In this document: one piece after another, positions 15,998-25,464 of the stretch
How positions within the stretch are numbered: the first letter of the stretch is position 1
How the letters are laid out: each line of letters opens with the position of its first letter
From: Flavobacterium psychraerolatum
GTDB taxonomy: Bacteria; Bacteroidota; Bacteroidia; Flavobacteriales; Flavobacteriaceae
Length of the DNA stretch: 64,000 bases
Assembly: GCF_025960985.1 (NCBI RefSeq)
Contig: NZ_JAOQMX010000011.1
Span: forward strand, 29,362-93,361
Reading direction: 5' to 3'
Made by a program: the position numbers and the translations under genes
The notes under the pieces: model-generated
Databases searched by the model: none
Seen by the model: only the letters and a program-made list of their open reading frames with translations
Told to the model about the DNA's origin: nothing

Positions 15998-18460
15998 ATG
16001 AATAGAGCAAAATTAATCGAAATTGCTGATGATTGGTTTCATAAACAAAACTGGAAACCATTTCCTTTTCAAAAGCAGACTTGGAATGCCTTCTTGCAAG
16101 GGAAAAATGGTTTGCTAAATGCTCCAACAGGAAGTGGGAAAACCTATGCACTTTGGTTACCTATCGTTCTTCACTATATAAAAGAAAATCCTAATTATAA
16201 AACAAAGCACCAACCCGGTCTTAAGGCAATCTGGATAACACCACTACGTGCACTTTCTGCAGAGATAAAACAAGCTGCAGAACGAGTTGCAGATGGATTG
16301 GGAACAAAGATGACCGTTGGTGTGCGGACTGGTGACACCTCTACAAGTGAAAGATCCAAGCAGAAGACAAAAATGCCAGATCTATTAATAACAACACCAG
16401 AAAGCCTACAATTATTAATTGCTACCAAAGGGTATGAAAAAATATTTGGGACCTGCACCGCAATTATTATAGACGAATGGCATGAACTCATTGGGACTAA
16501 ACGAGGAGTACAAATGGAATTGGCATTATCAAGATTAAAAACGATTGCTCCAAAAATAAGAATTTGGGGTATTTCTGCAACAATAGGAAATCTTGAACTT
16601 GCACAAAAAGTGTTATTAGGTCATCGATCTGAAGCACTCGAAAATTCTGTATTGATTAAAGCGAATATCAATAAAAAAATCACTATAAAATCAATACTTC
16701 CAGAACATATGGATTCCTATCCATGGAGAGGACATATGGGTTTACATCTAATAAGTGAAGTTGCTAAAATAATTAGAACTAGTAAAACAACTCTAATTTT
16801 TACAAATACTAGGTCACAATGTGAAATTTGGTTTCAGGCTTTACTAGAAAAGTACCCAGAATTTGCTGGTGAAATGGCCATGCATCACGGAAGTATAGCT
16901 AGGGAAACTAGGTTTTGGGTGGAAAGTGCTATCAAAAATGAAGATTTAAAAGTAGTAGTATGTACCTCTAGTCTTGATTTGGGGGTTGATTTTGCCCCTG
17001 TAGAAACTATAATTCAAATTGGTAGTCCCAAAGGAGTAGCTCGTTTTTTACAACGTGCTGGTAGAAGTGGACATCAACCAGGCAAAGAGAGTGTAATTTA
17101 TTTTTTAGCCACCCATGCCATGGAACTTATTGAAGCTTCAGCATTAAAAAAAGCAGCTGAAAATAATAATATAGAAGATAGAATTCCTTATTTGGATAGT
17201 TATGATGTCTTAATTCAATACCTGAATACCTTGGCTGTTTCAGAAGGATTTTTTCCAAATACTATTTTTAAAGAAATTCAACAAACTTTTTGCTTTCAAA
17301 ACATTACAGAAGACAATTGGAGATGGATTCTAAATTTTATTACCAACGGAAGTCAAAGTCTCGAAAGATATGATGAATTCAAAAAAGTTGAAATTGAAGA
17401 ATCTGGGTTGTATAAAATAAATAGCCGCAGAACAGCCATGCAACATCGCATGCAAATTGGAACAATAGTGAGTGATGCCGTTTTAAATATTAAATTTGTA
17501 AGTGGTGGTTATATTGGCTTTATAGAGGAATGGTTTGCTTCAAAATTGCAAAAAGGGGATACATTTGTTTTCGGGGGTAAAAAACTAGAATTTTATGCTC
17601 TAAAAAATATGCAAGTATTGGTTCGAAAAGCTTCTGTAAAAAAAACAGCAAAAACAGTAAGTTGGATGGGAGGAAGAATGTCTTTTTCTGCCCAAATGAG
17701 TGATATGTTGCGTGCGGAACTATACGCTGCCAATTCGGATATTCTTACCCCAGAATTAAAAGCTTTGGAGCCCGTTTTTTCTAGGCAACGGAAGGAAAGT
17801 ATCATTCCAAATGAAAATCAATTTCTAATAGAAACTTTTAAAACAAGAGAAGGATTTCATGCAATATTTTATCCGTTTGAAGGACGATTTGTACATGAGG
17901 CATTGGCTAGCGTATTATCGTATCGAATTTCTTTACTTTCACCCATTACATTTTCTTTAGCATACAATGATTATGGATTCGAATTGCTCTCGGACCAAGA
18001 AATTAATCTAGAATCAGTTTTTGATAATAATTTATTTTCAACAGAATACTTGCATGAGGATTTGCAACAAAGTTTAAATGCTACCGAAATGGCAAGAAGA
18101 AAATTTAGAGATATCGCTATAATTTCAGGTCTATTATTTACGGGTATGCCAGGTAAATTTGTTAAAACGAAACATTTACAAAATGGTTCCCAGTTGCTGT
18201 TTGAAGTATTTAGGGATTATGAACCAGATAATTTACTTTTGCAACAAGCTTACATAGAAACATTTGAACACCAATTGGAAGAAGGAAGATTATTGCAAGC
18301 TCTAGAACGGATCAACAATCAGGATTTTGTACTTAAAAATTGTGAAAAACCTACCCCTTTTAGCTTTCCTATAATTACGGACAGGTTGAGAGAAAAATTA
18401 TCTAGTGAAAGTCTAGCGGCCAGAATCGCAAAAATGACTGCTAGTTATACTAAAGCTTAA
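15998..18460 (+). CDS. Lhr-like DEXH-box DNA helicase, ligase-associated
   Basis: 820 residues. Walker A APTGSGKT (42-49), DEXH box DEWH (159-162), motif III SATIGN, motif IV/V TSSLDLGVDFAPV and motif VI QRAGRSGHQPG mark a superfamily 2 helicase of the Lhr type; the remaining 400 residues form the winged-helix and Lhr C-terminal domains. Bacterial Lhr proteins are 3'-5' DNA or RNA:DNA translocases induced by DNA damage. Position third in the exonuclease-ligase-helicase-PdeM unit with six-base gaps on both sides argues for a shared complex. The name ligase-associated DNA damage response DEXH box helicase fits. Confidence 0.95.
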   Translation: MNRAKLIEIADDWFHKQNWKPFPFQKQTWNAFLQGKNGLLNAPTGSGKTYALWLPIVLHYIKENPNYKTKHQPGLKAIWITPLRALSAEIKQAAERVADGLGTKMTVGVRTGDTSTSERSKQKTKMPDLLITTPESLQLLIATKGYEKIFGTCTAIIIDEWHELIGTKRGVQMELALSRLKTIAPKIRIWGISATIGNLELAQKVLLGHRSEALENSVLIKANINKKITIKSILPEHMDSYPWRGHMGLHLISEVAKIIRTSKTTLIFTNTRSQCEIWFQALLEKYPEFAGEMAMHHGSIARETRFWVESAIKNEDLKVVVCTSSLDLGVDFAPVETIIQIGSPKGVARFLQRAGRSGHQPGKESVIYFLATHAMELIEASALKKAAENNNIEDRIPYLDSYDVLIQYLNTLAVSEGFFPNTIFKEIQQTFCFQNITEDNWRWILNFITNGSQSLERYDEFKKVEIEESGLYKINSRRTAMQHRMQIGTIVSDAVLNIKFVSGGYIGFIEEWFASKLQKGDTFVFGGKKLEFYALKNMQVLVRKASVKKTAKTVSWMGGRMSFSAQMSDMLRAELYAANSDILTPELKALEPVFSRQRKESIIPNENQFLIETFKTREGFHAIFYPFEGRFVHEALASVLSYRISLLSPITFSLAYNDYGFELLSDQEINLESVFDNNLFSTEYLHEDLQQSLNATEMARRKFRDIAIISGLLFTGMPGKFVKTKHLQNGSQLLFEVFRDYEPDNLLLQQAYIETFEHQLEEGRLLQALERINNQDFVLKNCEKPTPFSFPIITDRLREKLSSESLAARIAKMTASYTKA

Positions 18461-18466
18461 ATTAAT

Positions 18467-19111
18467 ATGATAATCAATATTAAGAATCAAGATTTTACTT
18501 TACACCATTTAGGAGCTATTTATTGGAACGAAAAAAAAACACTTTTAATTTCAGATGTGCATTTTGGAAAAGTAGCTCATTTTAGAAAACACGGTATTGC
18601 AATACCTAGAGATGTTTATATAGAAAATTATAATAATTTGGATATTTTAATTGCTACATACAATCCCGATATTATTGTTTTTTTAGGAGATTTATTTCAT
18701 AGTTTCTTAAATAGTGAATGGCAGATATTTAAAGAATGGACAAAATATATAAAGCGAAAAGTTATTCTTATCGAAGGGAATCACGATGTTATTGATAAAG
18801 AATATTATATTAATTTGAATATCGAAGTGCTTCCACAATTAATATGGGATGATTTTTTATTTACACACCATCCAATAGAACATAAAAAATATTTTAATTT
18901 TTGTGGACACATTCACCCAGGCGTAAAGCTTTTTGGGATAGGTAGACAGCATCTAAAGCTGGCTTGCTTTTTTCAAACACCCAATCAAATGATTTTACCC
19001 GCTTTTGGATCTTTTACAGGAAAATATTTTATAGCACCAACAAAGGACAATACAATTTTTGGAATTGCAGATGATACTGTTTTTAAAATTAAATTTAATG
19101 AACAAATTTAA
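18467..19111 (+). CDS. pdeM: Ligase-associated endonuclease/phosphoesterase PdeM
   Basis: 214 residues of the calcineurin-like metallophosphoesterase fold. Metal ligands: Asp30 and His32 (SDVHFGK), Asp75 (GDLFHS), Asn105 and His106 (GNHD), and HHPIEH plus GHIHPG near the C-terminus. The long VHFGKVAHFRKHGI signature is specific for PdeM. It closes the repair operon, six bases after the helicase gene. A weak hairpin (19116-19134) with a following T run may end the transcript. Confidence 0.93.
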   Translation: MIINIKNQDFTLHHLGAIYWNEKKTLLISDVHFGKVAHFRKHGIAIPRDVYIENYNNLDILIATYNPDIIVFLGDLFHSFLNSEWQIFKEWTKYIKRKVILIEGNHDVIDKEYYINLNIEVLPQLIWDDFLFTHHPIEHKKYFNFCGHIHPGVKLFGIGRQHLKLACFFQTPNQMILPAFGSFTGKYFIAPTKDNTIFGIADDTVFKIKFNEQI

Positions 19112-19424
19112 TTTGACTCAATGGATTTTTGAGTAAGTTGTTTTTTTTTAAATCAAATTTCTCTAGTATCGAAATATTGTTATCAATTACAATGATTTTT
19201 AACTCTACTGTGAATGATAATAGAAACATTTCAAAATAATTTGATTGTGTCGCATTTATCAATAATTCATTTGTAAAGGTTGATACCATTAAATTATATC
19301 CTCCCATCGCTAGTTTGTTAAATAGTAGTATTGCGTTCATAATCTTGATGTTTAACATTGTAAATTTATATCTATAAGGTCTATAGCTCGTTATATAATT
19401 TTTGTAGATATTTACAGAATACAT
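19095..19424 (-). CDS. Hypothetical ORF, doubtful
   Basis: 109 codons antisense to the pdeM 3' end (17-base overlap) and filling the gap to pyrF. No domain is recognised; the composition is hydrophobic and asparagine/lysine rich as expected for AT-rich noncoding DNA, and it would read through the probable pdeM terminator. An internal start at MNAILLFNKLAMGG would give about 81 residues. Recorded because nothing else occupies 19135-19440. Confidence 0.2.
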   Translation of the reverse strand: MYSVNIYKNYITSYRPYRYKFTMLNIKIMNAILLFNKLAMGGYNLMVSTFTNELLINATQSNYFEMFLLSFTVELKIIVIDNNISILEKFDLKKNNLLKNPLSQIKFVH

Positions 19425-19445
19425 ATTAAAAACAATTAAACTTTG

Positions 19446-19453
19446 TAAATTTG
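19446..19453 (+). promoter_or_regulatory. pyrF promoter, -7 box
   Basis: TAAATTTG matches the consensus exactly, 19 bases before the ATG at 19473. Confidence 0.65.
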
Positions 19454-19472
19454 CAGTACAATAAAACTACAG

Positions 19473-20294
19473 ATGACTACACAACAACTTTTCGATCAAA
19501 TTCTGCTAAAAAAATCATTTCTATGCGTAGGCTTAGATGTCGATTTAAATAAGATACCAGAATACTTATTAGCCCTTGAAGACCCCATTTTTGAGTTTAA
19601 TAAAGCCATTATAGATGCTACCCATGACTTGTGTGTTTCCTACAAACCAAATATCGCTTTTTTTGAAGCTTATGGTATAAATGGGTGGATGTCGCTACAA
19701 AAAACAATCAATTATATCAACGAGAATTATCCAGATATTTTTACAATTGCCGATGCAAAAAGAGGGGATATAGGTAATACCTCTTCTATGTATGCCAAAG
19801 CTTTTTTTGAAGATTTGAATTTTGATAGTGTTACGGTTGCTCCTTACATGGGTAAGGATTCGGTAGAACCATTCTTAGCTTTCGAAAATAAACATACCAT
19901 CATGTTGGCTTTGACTTCCAACGAAGGTGCTTTTGATTTTCAAACTTTAACGGTTGATGGTAAAGAATTGTACAAGCACGTGTTGGAAACTTCAAAATCA
20001 TGGAAAAATAACGAAAACCTTATGTATGTGGTAGGAGCGACCAAAGCAGAATATTTTACAGAAATTCGTAAAATTGTTCCCAATAGTTTCTTACTCGTTC
20101 CAGGTGTAGGAGCACAAGGAGGAAGTTTGGCTGAAGTATGCAAATACGGAATGAATGATAAAATTGGTTTATTGATTAATTCATCAAGAGGGATTATTTA
20201 TGCTTCAAAAGGTACTGATTTTGTCGAAAAAGCAAGAGTAGAAGCTTTAAAAATGCAACAAGAAATGGAAGTGATTATGGCTGATAAATTTTAA
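19473..20294 (+). CDS. pyrF: Orotidine 5'-phosphate decarboxylase
   Basis: 273 residues, the longer type 2 form of the enzyme. Catalytic motif [10 protein letters not shown] is at about 105-114, with substrate phosphate contacts in VGATKAE and PGVGAQGG. It decarboxylates OMP to UMP, the last step of de novo pyrimidine synthesis, in the cytoplasm. It has its own consensus promoter. The next gene is 27 bases downstream in the same direction and is probably co-transcribed. Confidence 0.97.
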   Translation: MTTQQLFDQILLKKSFLCVGLDVDLNKIPEYLLALEDPIFEFNKAIIDATHDLCVSYKPNIAFFEAYGINGWMSLQKTINYINENYPDIFTIADAKRGDIGNTSSMYAKAFFEDLNFDSVTVAPYMGKDSVEPFLAFENKHTIMLALTSNEGAFDFQTLTVDGKELYKHVLETSKSWKNNENLMYVVGATKAEYFTEIRKIVPNSFLLVPGVGAQGGSLAEVCKYGMNDKIGLLINSSRGIIYASKGTDFVEKARVEALKMQQEMEVIMADKF

Positions 20295-20321
20295 TTTTCG
20301 AAAAAATAAACCACTATAGTT

Positions 20322-21122
20322 TTGAAGAAACTTACTTTTACAGACCAATTGGGAACCGTGCATTTTTTTTCGAAAATGCCGCAACGAATTATTTCATTGG
20401 TACCATCGCAAACAGAATTACTACATGACTTGGGCTTAGAAATGCAGCTTATTGGAATTACTAAATTTTGTGTACACCCATATCACTTACAATCTACAAA
20501 GATCAAAATAGGTGGGACCAAAAAAGTGCATTACGAAAAAATCCGATTGTTAGAACCCGATATTATCATTTGCAATAAGGAAGAAAACACCAAAGAGATT
20601 GTTGAAAAATTAAGTGAAATTTGTCCAGTTTGGGTTACAGATATTAGAACGATAAAGGATAATTTTCAGATGATTTCCGATTTTGGACAACTATTTAATC
20701 GTCGTGTCGAGGCACGAAAATGGAATGATAAATTAGCTTTTGGATTGCGTAACTTTAAATCTTTTATTCAAGACCAACCTATAAAAAAAGTAGCCTACTT
20801 TATTTGGAAAAATCCTTATATGGTGGCAGGATCAGATACTTATATTGATGAGCTATTGCAACTCAATCATTTCGAAAATGTTTTTGGTACAATAAACCGT
20901 TATCCCCAAGTGACTGTACCGCAGTTAATAGATGCTAAACCAGAAATTATCATGTTGTCATCAGAGCCATATCCCTTTAAAAAAGAAGATGGTTATCAAC
21001 TACAACCTGATTTGTCAACAACTCAATTTGTTGTTGTTGATGGTGAAATGTTTTCTTGGTATGGAACCAGACTCTTAAAAGCTTTTGAATACTTTCAAAT
21101 GATTCACACATCTTTCAGGTAA
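20322..21122 (+). CDS. Helical-backbone metal/cobalamin receptor (BtuF fold), apparently cytoplasmic
   Basis: 266 residues. It has the BtuF/FhuD-type substrate-binding fold: RIISLVPSQTELL, DLGLEMQLIGIT, KPDII-like LLEPDIII, and the second lobe with ISLSSEPYPF-like IIMLSSEPYPF. The start must be TTG at 20322, since TAA at 20307 is in frame and no ATG lies between; the resulting MKKLTFTD start matches relatives. There is no signal peptide or lipobox, and no ABC permease or ATPase gene nearby, so periplasmic B12 capture is not supported. The likely ligand is a corrinoid or iron chelate by family only. Confidence 0.8.
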   Translation: MKKLTFTDQLGTVHFFSKMPQRIISLVPSQTELLHDLGLEMQLIGITKFCVHPYHLQSTKIKIGGTKKVHYEKIRLLEPDIIICNKEENTKEIVEKLSEICPVWVTDIRTIKDNFQMISDFGQLFNRRVEARKWNDKLAFGLRNFKSFIQDQPIKKVAYFIWKNPYMVAGSDTYIDELLQLNHFENVFGTINRYPQVTVPQLIDAKPEIIMLSSEPYPFKKEDGYQLQPDLSTTQFVVVDGEMFSWYGTRLLKAFEYFQMIHTSFR

Positions 21123-21153
21123 TTTAAAAAATATTTGAATATATCATAAAAAA

Positions 21154-21190
21154 CTGTGGTAGAATATCGTCATTCTACCACAGGTTTTTT
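21154..21190. terminator. Bidirectional terminator
   Basis: Perfect 12-base stem (21154-21165 with 21172-21183), six-base loop, T tracts on both sides; ends the BtuF-fold gene and the convergent small membrane gene. Confidence 0.9.
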
Positions 21191-21398
21191 ATTTTTTTGA
21201 TCCATTGGCAACCAAAAAGATACCCCCAAGTAAAATTACTCCACCGATAATAGGTGACCAACTCACAGGATTATTTTTTTCTTTGTTAATTTCGATTGGT
21301 CCAATATCAACCACTTTTTCTTTAGTAACGTAATTAAATCCAGTGTAGATCATCATAATTGCACCCACTACTACGAGTATTATTCCTGCTGTTTTCAT
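21189..21398 (-). CDS. Small two-helix membrane protein
   Basis: 69 residues. Hydrophobic helices at about 4-21 (IILVVVGAIMMIYTGF) and 49-64 (IIGGVILLGGIFLVA) enclose a conserved-looking loop VTKEKVVDIGPIEINKEK; the tail is NGSKK. I recognise similar small proteins in flavobacteria and associate them with stress, but no function is known. Own promoter (21498) with a leader of about 95 bases; terminator shared with the BtuF-fold gene. Confidence 0.75.
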   Translation of the reverse strand: MKTAGIILVVVGAIMMIYTGFNYVTKEKVVDIGPIEINKEKNNPVSWSPIIGGVILLGGIFLVANGSKK

Positions 21399-21437
21399 AA
21401 TAATTTTTTAAGTTAATGTTTACATGTTACTTTTCTT

Positions 21438-21505
21438 AGCTTCATATGAAGCTATTTCAGTAGTGCTTTTAAAGTATGACTATTGTATTGCTTGAAACAA
21501 ATATA
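21438..21505 (-). promoter_or_regulatory. Promoter and leader palindrome of the small membrane gene
   Basis: TATATTTG on the minus strand (21498-21505) is a consensus -7 box. Between it and the gene lies an 18-base perfect palindrome, 21438-21455, centred on CATATG, which could be an operator or an mRNA hairpin. Confidence 0.45.
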
Positions 21506-21583
21506 GATCGAATGCTAACCGCTTATTTTATATTATTTAACAGAATAGTTACATTATTTTAGAGAATAAAAAAAGCTATGCGT

Positions 21584-21639
21584 AAAAAAACCACCTGAAA
21601 TTGACCGATAAAGGCTTACCTAATCAATTTCAAGTGGTT
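21584..21639 (-). terminator. Terminator of the TonB receptor gene
   Basis: Arms 21589-21604 and 21624-21639 pair over 16 bases with one G-U/mismatch, and the minus strand continues into seven T. 22 bases after the stop at 21661. Confidence 0.85.
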
Positions 21640-21660
21640 TCAATACTTATATTTTTTAAT

Positions 21661-24087
21661 TTAGAAAGCGTATTGTAAAGTCGTATAGAAAGTTCTTCTA
21701 TCTGAGGGTATAATTCCTGGGCCAGGATATCCAGTTGCTCTACGGGTAAAATAACTATTGTCTGTAAAGTTATTAATACCAGCTTCCAATTTAAAATTTT
21801 TCCATTTGTAGGAAGTCGAAATGTCGGCTACATAATAGGAAGGAATGCTTCCAGAAATTCCTGTTAAGACATTGTTTGAGGAATTACTACTCGCACTAGA
21901 AAGCTGTGAAGATAGATACGTAAATTGTATGCTAGATAAAAAGTTTTTGTATCCAAAACTAGTTCCTGTTTTAATATTATATAGGGGTACAAATTCTACT
22001 TTGTCTCCTTTTTTGACAGATGGAATATTTGATTTTAAATAAGAAGATCCTGTAATAGAAGAGTTTGTAAATACGTTCCAACTCAAGTTTTCTTTATCAG
22101 CAAAATAAGTTTTAGCAATATTCCAATCCAATAATGTTTCAAATCCATAAGTAAATGCTGTACCAGTATTGGCTGTGATTTTTACAATTTGATTTAAGGC
22201 ATTTGTACCATCATATTGACCAATTTTATCATTGTAATAAAGCCCAAAAATGCTTGAGTCAAAGTTTAATTTGTGTGCAATATTTCCTCTTATTCCAATA
22301 TCCGAAGTATATCCTTTTTCATCGGTAATGTTGGGATCAACAGCTTGACTTGCATTTACTGTAAAAATATCGCTGAAGGTTACCGAACGATAGTTTTGCG
22401 AAACGTTACCATAAATTTCGACTCCATTCTTAGGTTTATAACTTACTCCAACACCAAGCAAAAAGAGGTTTCTATCTTTTGCAATATTCTCTGTTGTGGT
22501 CTCATTCAAAATTAAATTACCTGCTAAATCTTTGTTGATTTTTTGAAAAGTTCCTTGTGCTTGTGTTTTAATTTTTTCGATTCTAAAACCAGGAGTGATG
22601 GTAAAATTAGAATTGATTTTAAAAATGTTTTCACCAAAAAGAGCCAAATTTAAATTTGGAAAAATAAAACTAGATTGGTTTTGATAATTAGGAAATTCGT
22701 CGATTGCAATATTGAAATCGGCATTACTTCCAGAACTTCCAGGACCTTGCTGCTGGGTATTTCTAGATTGGTAGTATTTTGCACCGATCAAAAAGGCACT
22801 TTTTTGTTCACCAATATAATATCTTTTTAGGTAGCGTGCTTCGGCTCCCCAGTTAACAAAATCACCAATAATTAAATCACGATCTGCCATTGGGTCGGGT
22901 GTAGTAATACGATTATCTCTAAAGCCCAATGCTTTTCGACTAGCATTCAAACCAAATAATTGCAACGAAAAATCTGAGTTTTCATCAAACCTATGTTTCA
23001 ATCGTAAGGCATATAGGTTCCAATTTACACCAAACCAGTTACGGGTTCTATTGCTCTGTCTTGGGTTTTCATTAAACTGTTCATCTGTTAAACCACCTGC
23101 TTGCTGCGCCAAATAGTGATAGTAGGTATAATCAAAATGTAGCGACGTTTTATCATTAAATTTATAATTCAAATTGGCAAAATAGTTTTTGCTTTCAAAG
23201 TTGGAGTTGGGACGGTATCCATTTCCTTTTTTATAATTAAAAAAAGTATAATAGCTAAATTTACCTTTGGTACCGCTCAAAGAAGTGAAATTGGTATATA
23301 AACCATATGATCCAATTGTATTACGTGTGACCACTTCAATAGGTTGTAGTGCGGGTGTTTTTATTTTAAAGTTAATCAAACCACCAAACTGGGTTCCGTA
23401 TTGTAGAGACGCAGCCCCACGAATCACTTGAATCTCTTCTAATGCTTCTGTTGGAGTGGCATAATAACTCTCTGGGTAGCCCAATACATCTGCGCTTATA
23501 TCATATCCGTTTTGACGCGTATTAAAATTGGCTGTACGATTTGGATTCAATCCACGACCACCAATACTCAATTGCAAACCACCATCAGAACTTTCATTAA
23601 TTGTCAAACCAACCACTTGAGCAAAAACCTGTCTAGCATTATTAGTCGATTTATTGGCAGTCAATTTTTCGACATTAATTACTTCAGTCTTTTTACCAGC
23701 ATAAATTGCAGTTTCTTCTATGTCGTTTAATTTTCGAATAGACTGTAGTTTATCGTTTTGTTTTCGTATAATAACTTCGGATAAATTATTTATTTTAGAC
23801 AAAACAATAGTTAATTCGCTTCCGGTAGTGATGCTTATTTGCTCGACAATACTATAGCCACTTTTAAAAAATACAATGTCATGACTCCCCTGATTTTTGT
23901 AATTAAATTCAAATTGACCACTTGCGTTTGTATATTCTTTTGCGCCCGTTGTCTTATTGAAAACTTCTACAGCAGACAATTTACTTCCTTTTTCATCAGT
24001 GACAGTTCCAGCAATTTTATGTTGTGCAAAGCTATTTATCGAAAGTAATAAAAGTAGCAATACCTTATAAGCCTTTGATGGTGTCAT
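21661..24087 (-). CDS. TonB-dependent outer membrane receptor (FecA-like)
   Basis: About 808 residues. Signal peptide MTPSKAYKVLLLLLLSINSFAQ; an upstream in-frame ATG at 24126 would add 13 residues and deepen the overlap with the HTTM gene, so I prefer 24087. After it come a CarboxypepD_reg-like domain (IAGTVTDEKGSKLSAVEVF), a plug domain (VIRGAASLQYGTQFGGLINFKIK) and a 22-strand barrel ending with the aromatic C-terminus YTTLQYAF. The plug resembles ferric dicitrate and siderophore receptors. It is the last gene of the minus-strand DUF4856-imelysin-HTTM-TonB unit and overlaps the HTTM stop, which implies coupled translation. Ligand by context: iron or iron chelate. Confidence 0.92.
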   Translation of the reverse strand: MTPSKAYKVLLLLLLSINSFAQHKIAGTVTDEKGSKLSAVEVFNKTTGAKEYTNASGQFEFNYKNQGSHDIVFFKSGYSIVEQISITTGSELTIVLSKINNLSEVIIRKQNDKLQSIRKLNDIEETAIYAGKKTEVINVEKLTANKSTNNARQVFAQVVGLTINESSDGGLQLSIGGRGLNPNRTANFNTRQNGYDISADVLGYPESYYATPTEALEEIQVIRGAASLQYGTQFGGLINFKIKTPALQPIEVVTRNTIGSYGLYTNFTSLSGTKGKFSYYTFFNYKKGNGYRPNSNFESKNYFANLNYKFNDKTSLHFDYTYYHYLAQQAGGLTDEQFNENPRQSNRTRNWFGVNWNLYALRLKHRFDENSDFSLQLFGLNASRKALGFRDNRITTPDPMADRDLIIGDFVNWGAEARYLKRYYIGEQKSAFLIGAKYYQSRNTQQQGPGSSGSNADFNIAIDEFPNYQNQSSFIFPNLNLALFGENIFKINSNFTITPGFRIEKIKTQAQGTFQKINKDLAGNLILNETTTENIAKDRNLFLLGVGVSYKPKNGVEIYGNVSQNYRSVTFSDIFTVNASQAVDPNITDEKGYTSDIGIRGNIAHKLNFDSSIFGLYYNDKIGQYDGTNALNQIVKITANTGTAFTYGFETLLDWNIAKTYFADKENLSWNVFTNSSITGSSYLKSNIPSVKKGDKVEFVPLYNIKTGTSFGYKNFLSSIQFTYLSSQLSSASSNSSNNVLTGISGSIPSYYVADISTSYKWKNFKLEAGINNFTDNSYFTRRATGYPGPGIIPSDRRTFYTTLQYAF

Positions 24088-25423
24088 TAAAAGGGAGAAT
24101 CCAAGTTTTGTGTTTAAAGCTTTCATTTTCTTTTGCTAAATTGATGGTTGGGTCTATAAATTGTTGGCTTAATCTTCCGTTGAGGGCAACATAACTAGTT
24201 ACGTGCACTTCTGGATTTTCAAAACCTTGTTGTTGGTAATATTCTTTTAAATAATGGGCATATTCTATTATGAAATCGGGCTGAAAAGACATTTGCTTTT
24301 CTTGAAAAGGAGTCAAGAAATCAGTATTGTTGACTCTTATATCTTTGTGGTTTTTTTTATCTGATACCATAAATTCGGTATAACCAGCTTTTTCCATTAG
24401 CATGACCCGCCAAGAAAATCGAAAACCTTCTTCTGTCCAAAACAATTCATCTGGATAACACAAATAACGAAAAGGGAACAACAATTGAAAAGCCATGAAA
24501 AGGGTTAAAAAAAGAAGTTGCAATCGATGGATAGGAGAAAAGCTTTGTGTTTTTTCTCTTTTATTTTCGAATAAAATAAGGTTTGAAGAAAATAGTCTGG
24601 CAACAACCGATAGTATTTTTTTGTGAAGTGTAGGTTCGAAAAAGATCAAAGAACTAATAATCATCACATATGGGAAAACACCAATTGGAAACAAAATTCG
24701 AGTCAATAAATGGAAGACTACGATTAAGAAAAATCCAAATTTGCGTGTCTTTTTATTCAGCATCAAAAATACAATTCCTAGGTCATAAATTGCACCCACA
24801 TAACTGAAGGCATAATGAACCCAAGTTTGATTCATGAAGTAACTCAAAACAGGAATTTTAGTGTTATCGGGCAACCAAATCTTCAAAGGCATCGCCTCCA
24901 ACAACCAATCCGAATTGAGCTTAGCCAGACCAGCATAGATATAAACGATAGCTAATAATACTTTTAGAATATCGGTAGTCCAGCGTGGAATATTTTGAAA
25001 ACGGATCTTTTCATTTTTATAAGCATCTACAGAAAAGTAACAATTGGCAGGCAAAAAGCAAAGTACCAAACTAATGATAGTAATAAAATAATAATGGTTG
25101 AGGTAAGTCGTTTTGTCCATGAGTTCGATATAAGTAAAACTCAAAAAGAAACTAGTAATAGCCCATTTATATTTATAGCCAATGGAAACAAATAGAGCAG
25201 CAATGGCACAAATGATAAAAATAATATAGGTGTAAACATCAATCGGTTTTACCCACTCAAAACCATAATAGGTAAAATGAAATTGTGGGGTTATATAAAA
25301 TTTTTCTATCCAACCATAACTTGCAAACCGAATTAAACTCAAAAGCATCATTAAACCAAACGCTAGCCTAAAAAAGGCTAGCGATGCGGCTGATGTATAT
25401 TGTTTGAAATAATTTTGAAACAT
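24065..25423 (-). CDS. HTTM-domain membrane protein (vitamin K carboxylase-like)
   Basis: 452 residues. Horizontally transferred transmembrane (HTTM) domain at about 1-300, starting FRLAFGLMMLLSLIRF and with several membrane helices, including the motif WTTDILKVLLAIVYIYAGLAKLNSDW. The C-terminal 130 residues are soluble (FRYLCYPDELFWTEEGFRFSW). The fold is related to gamma-glutamyl carboxylase, but chemistry here is unknown. Genes of this type often accompany imelysins and TonB receptors in flavobacteria, and this one sits between them, so it may modify or assist an envelope metal-uptake component. Confidence 0.88.
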   Translation of the reverse strand: MFQNYFKQYTSAASLAFFRLAFGLMMLLSLIRFASYGWIEKFYITPQFHFTYYGFEWVKPIDVYTYIIFIICAIAALFVSIGYKYKWAITSFFLSFTYIELMDKTTYLNHYYFITIISLVLCFLPANCYFSVDAYKNEKIRFQNIPRWTTDILKVLLAIVYIYAGLAKLNSDWLLEAMPLKIWLPDNTKIPVLSYFMNQTWVHYAFSYVGAIYDLGIVFLMLNKKTRKFGFFLIVVFHLLTRILFPIGVFPYVMIISSLIFFEPTLHKKILSVVARLFSSNLILFENKREKTQSFSPIHRLQLLFLTLFMAFQLLFPFRYLCYPDELFWTEEGFRFSWRVMLMEKAGYTEFMVSDKKNHKDIRVNNTDFLTPFQEKQMSFQPDFIIEYAHYLKEYYQQQGFENPEVHVTSYVALNGRLSQQFIDPTINLAKENESFKHKTWILPFNDTIKGL

Positions 25424-25464
25424 GGAGTATATAATTAATAAGTGGTAATTTGAAAAATGATTTT

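Noticed and set aside
20200..20322. Cobalamin riboswitch before the BtuF-fold gene
   Set aside because: The gap is only 27 bases and no B12-box sequence or structured leader is visible.
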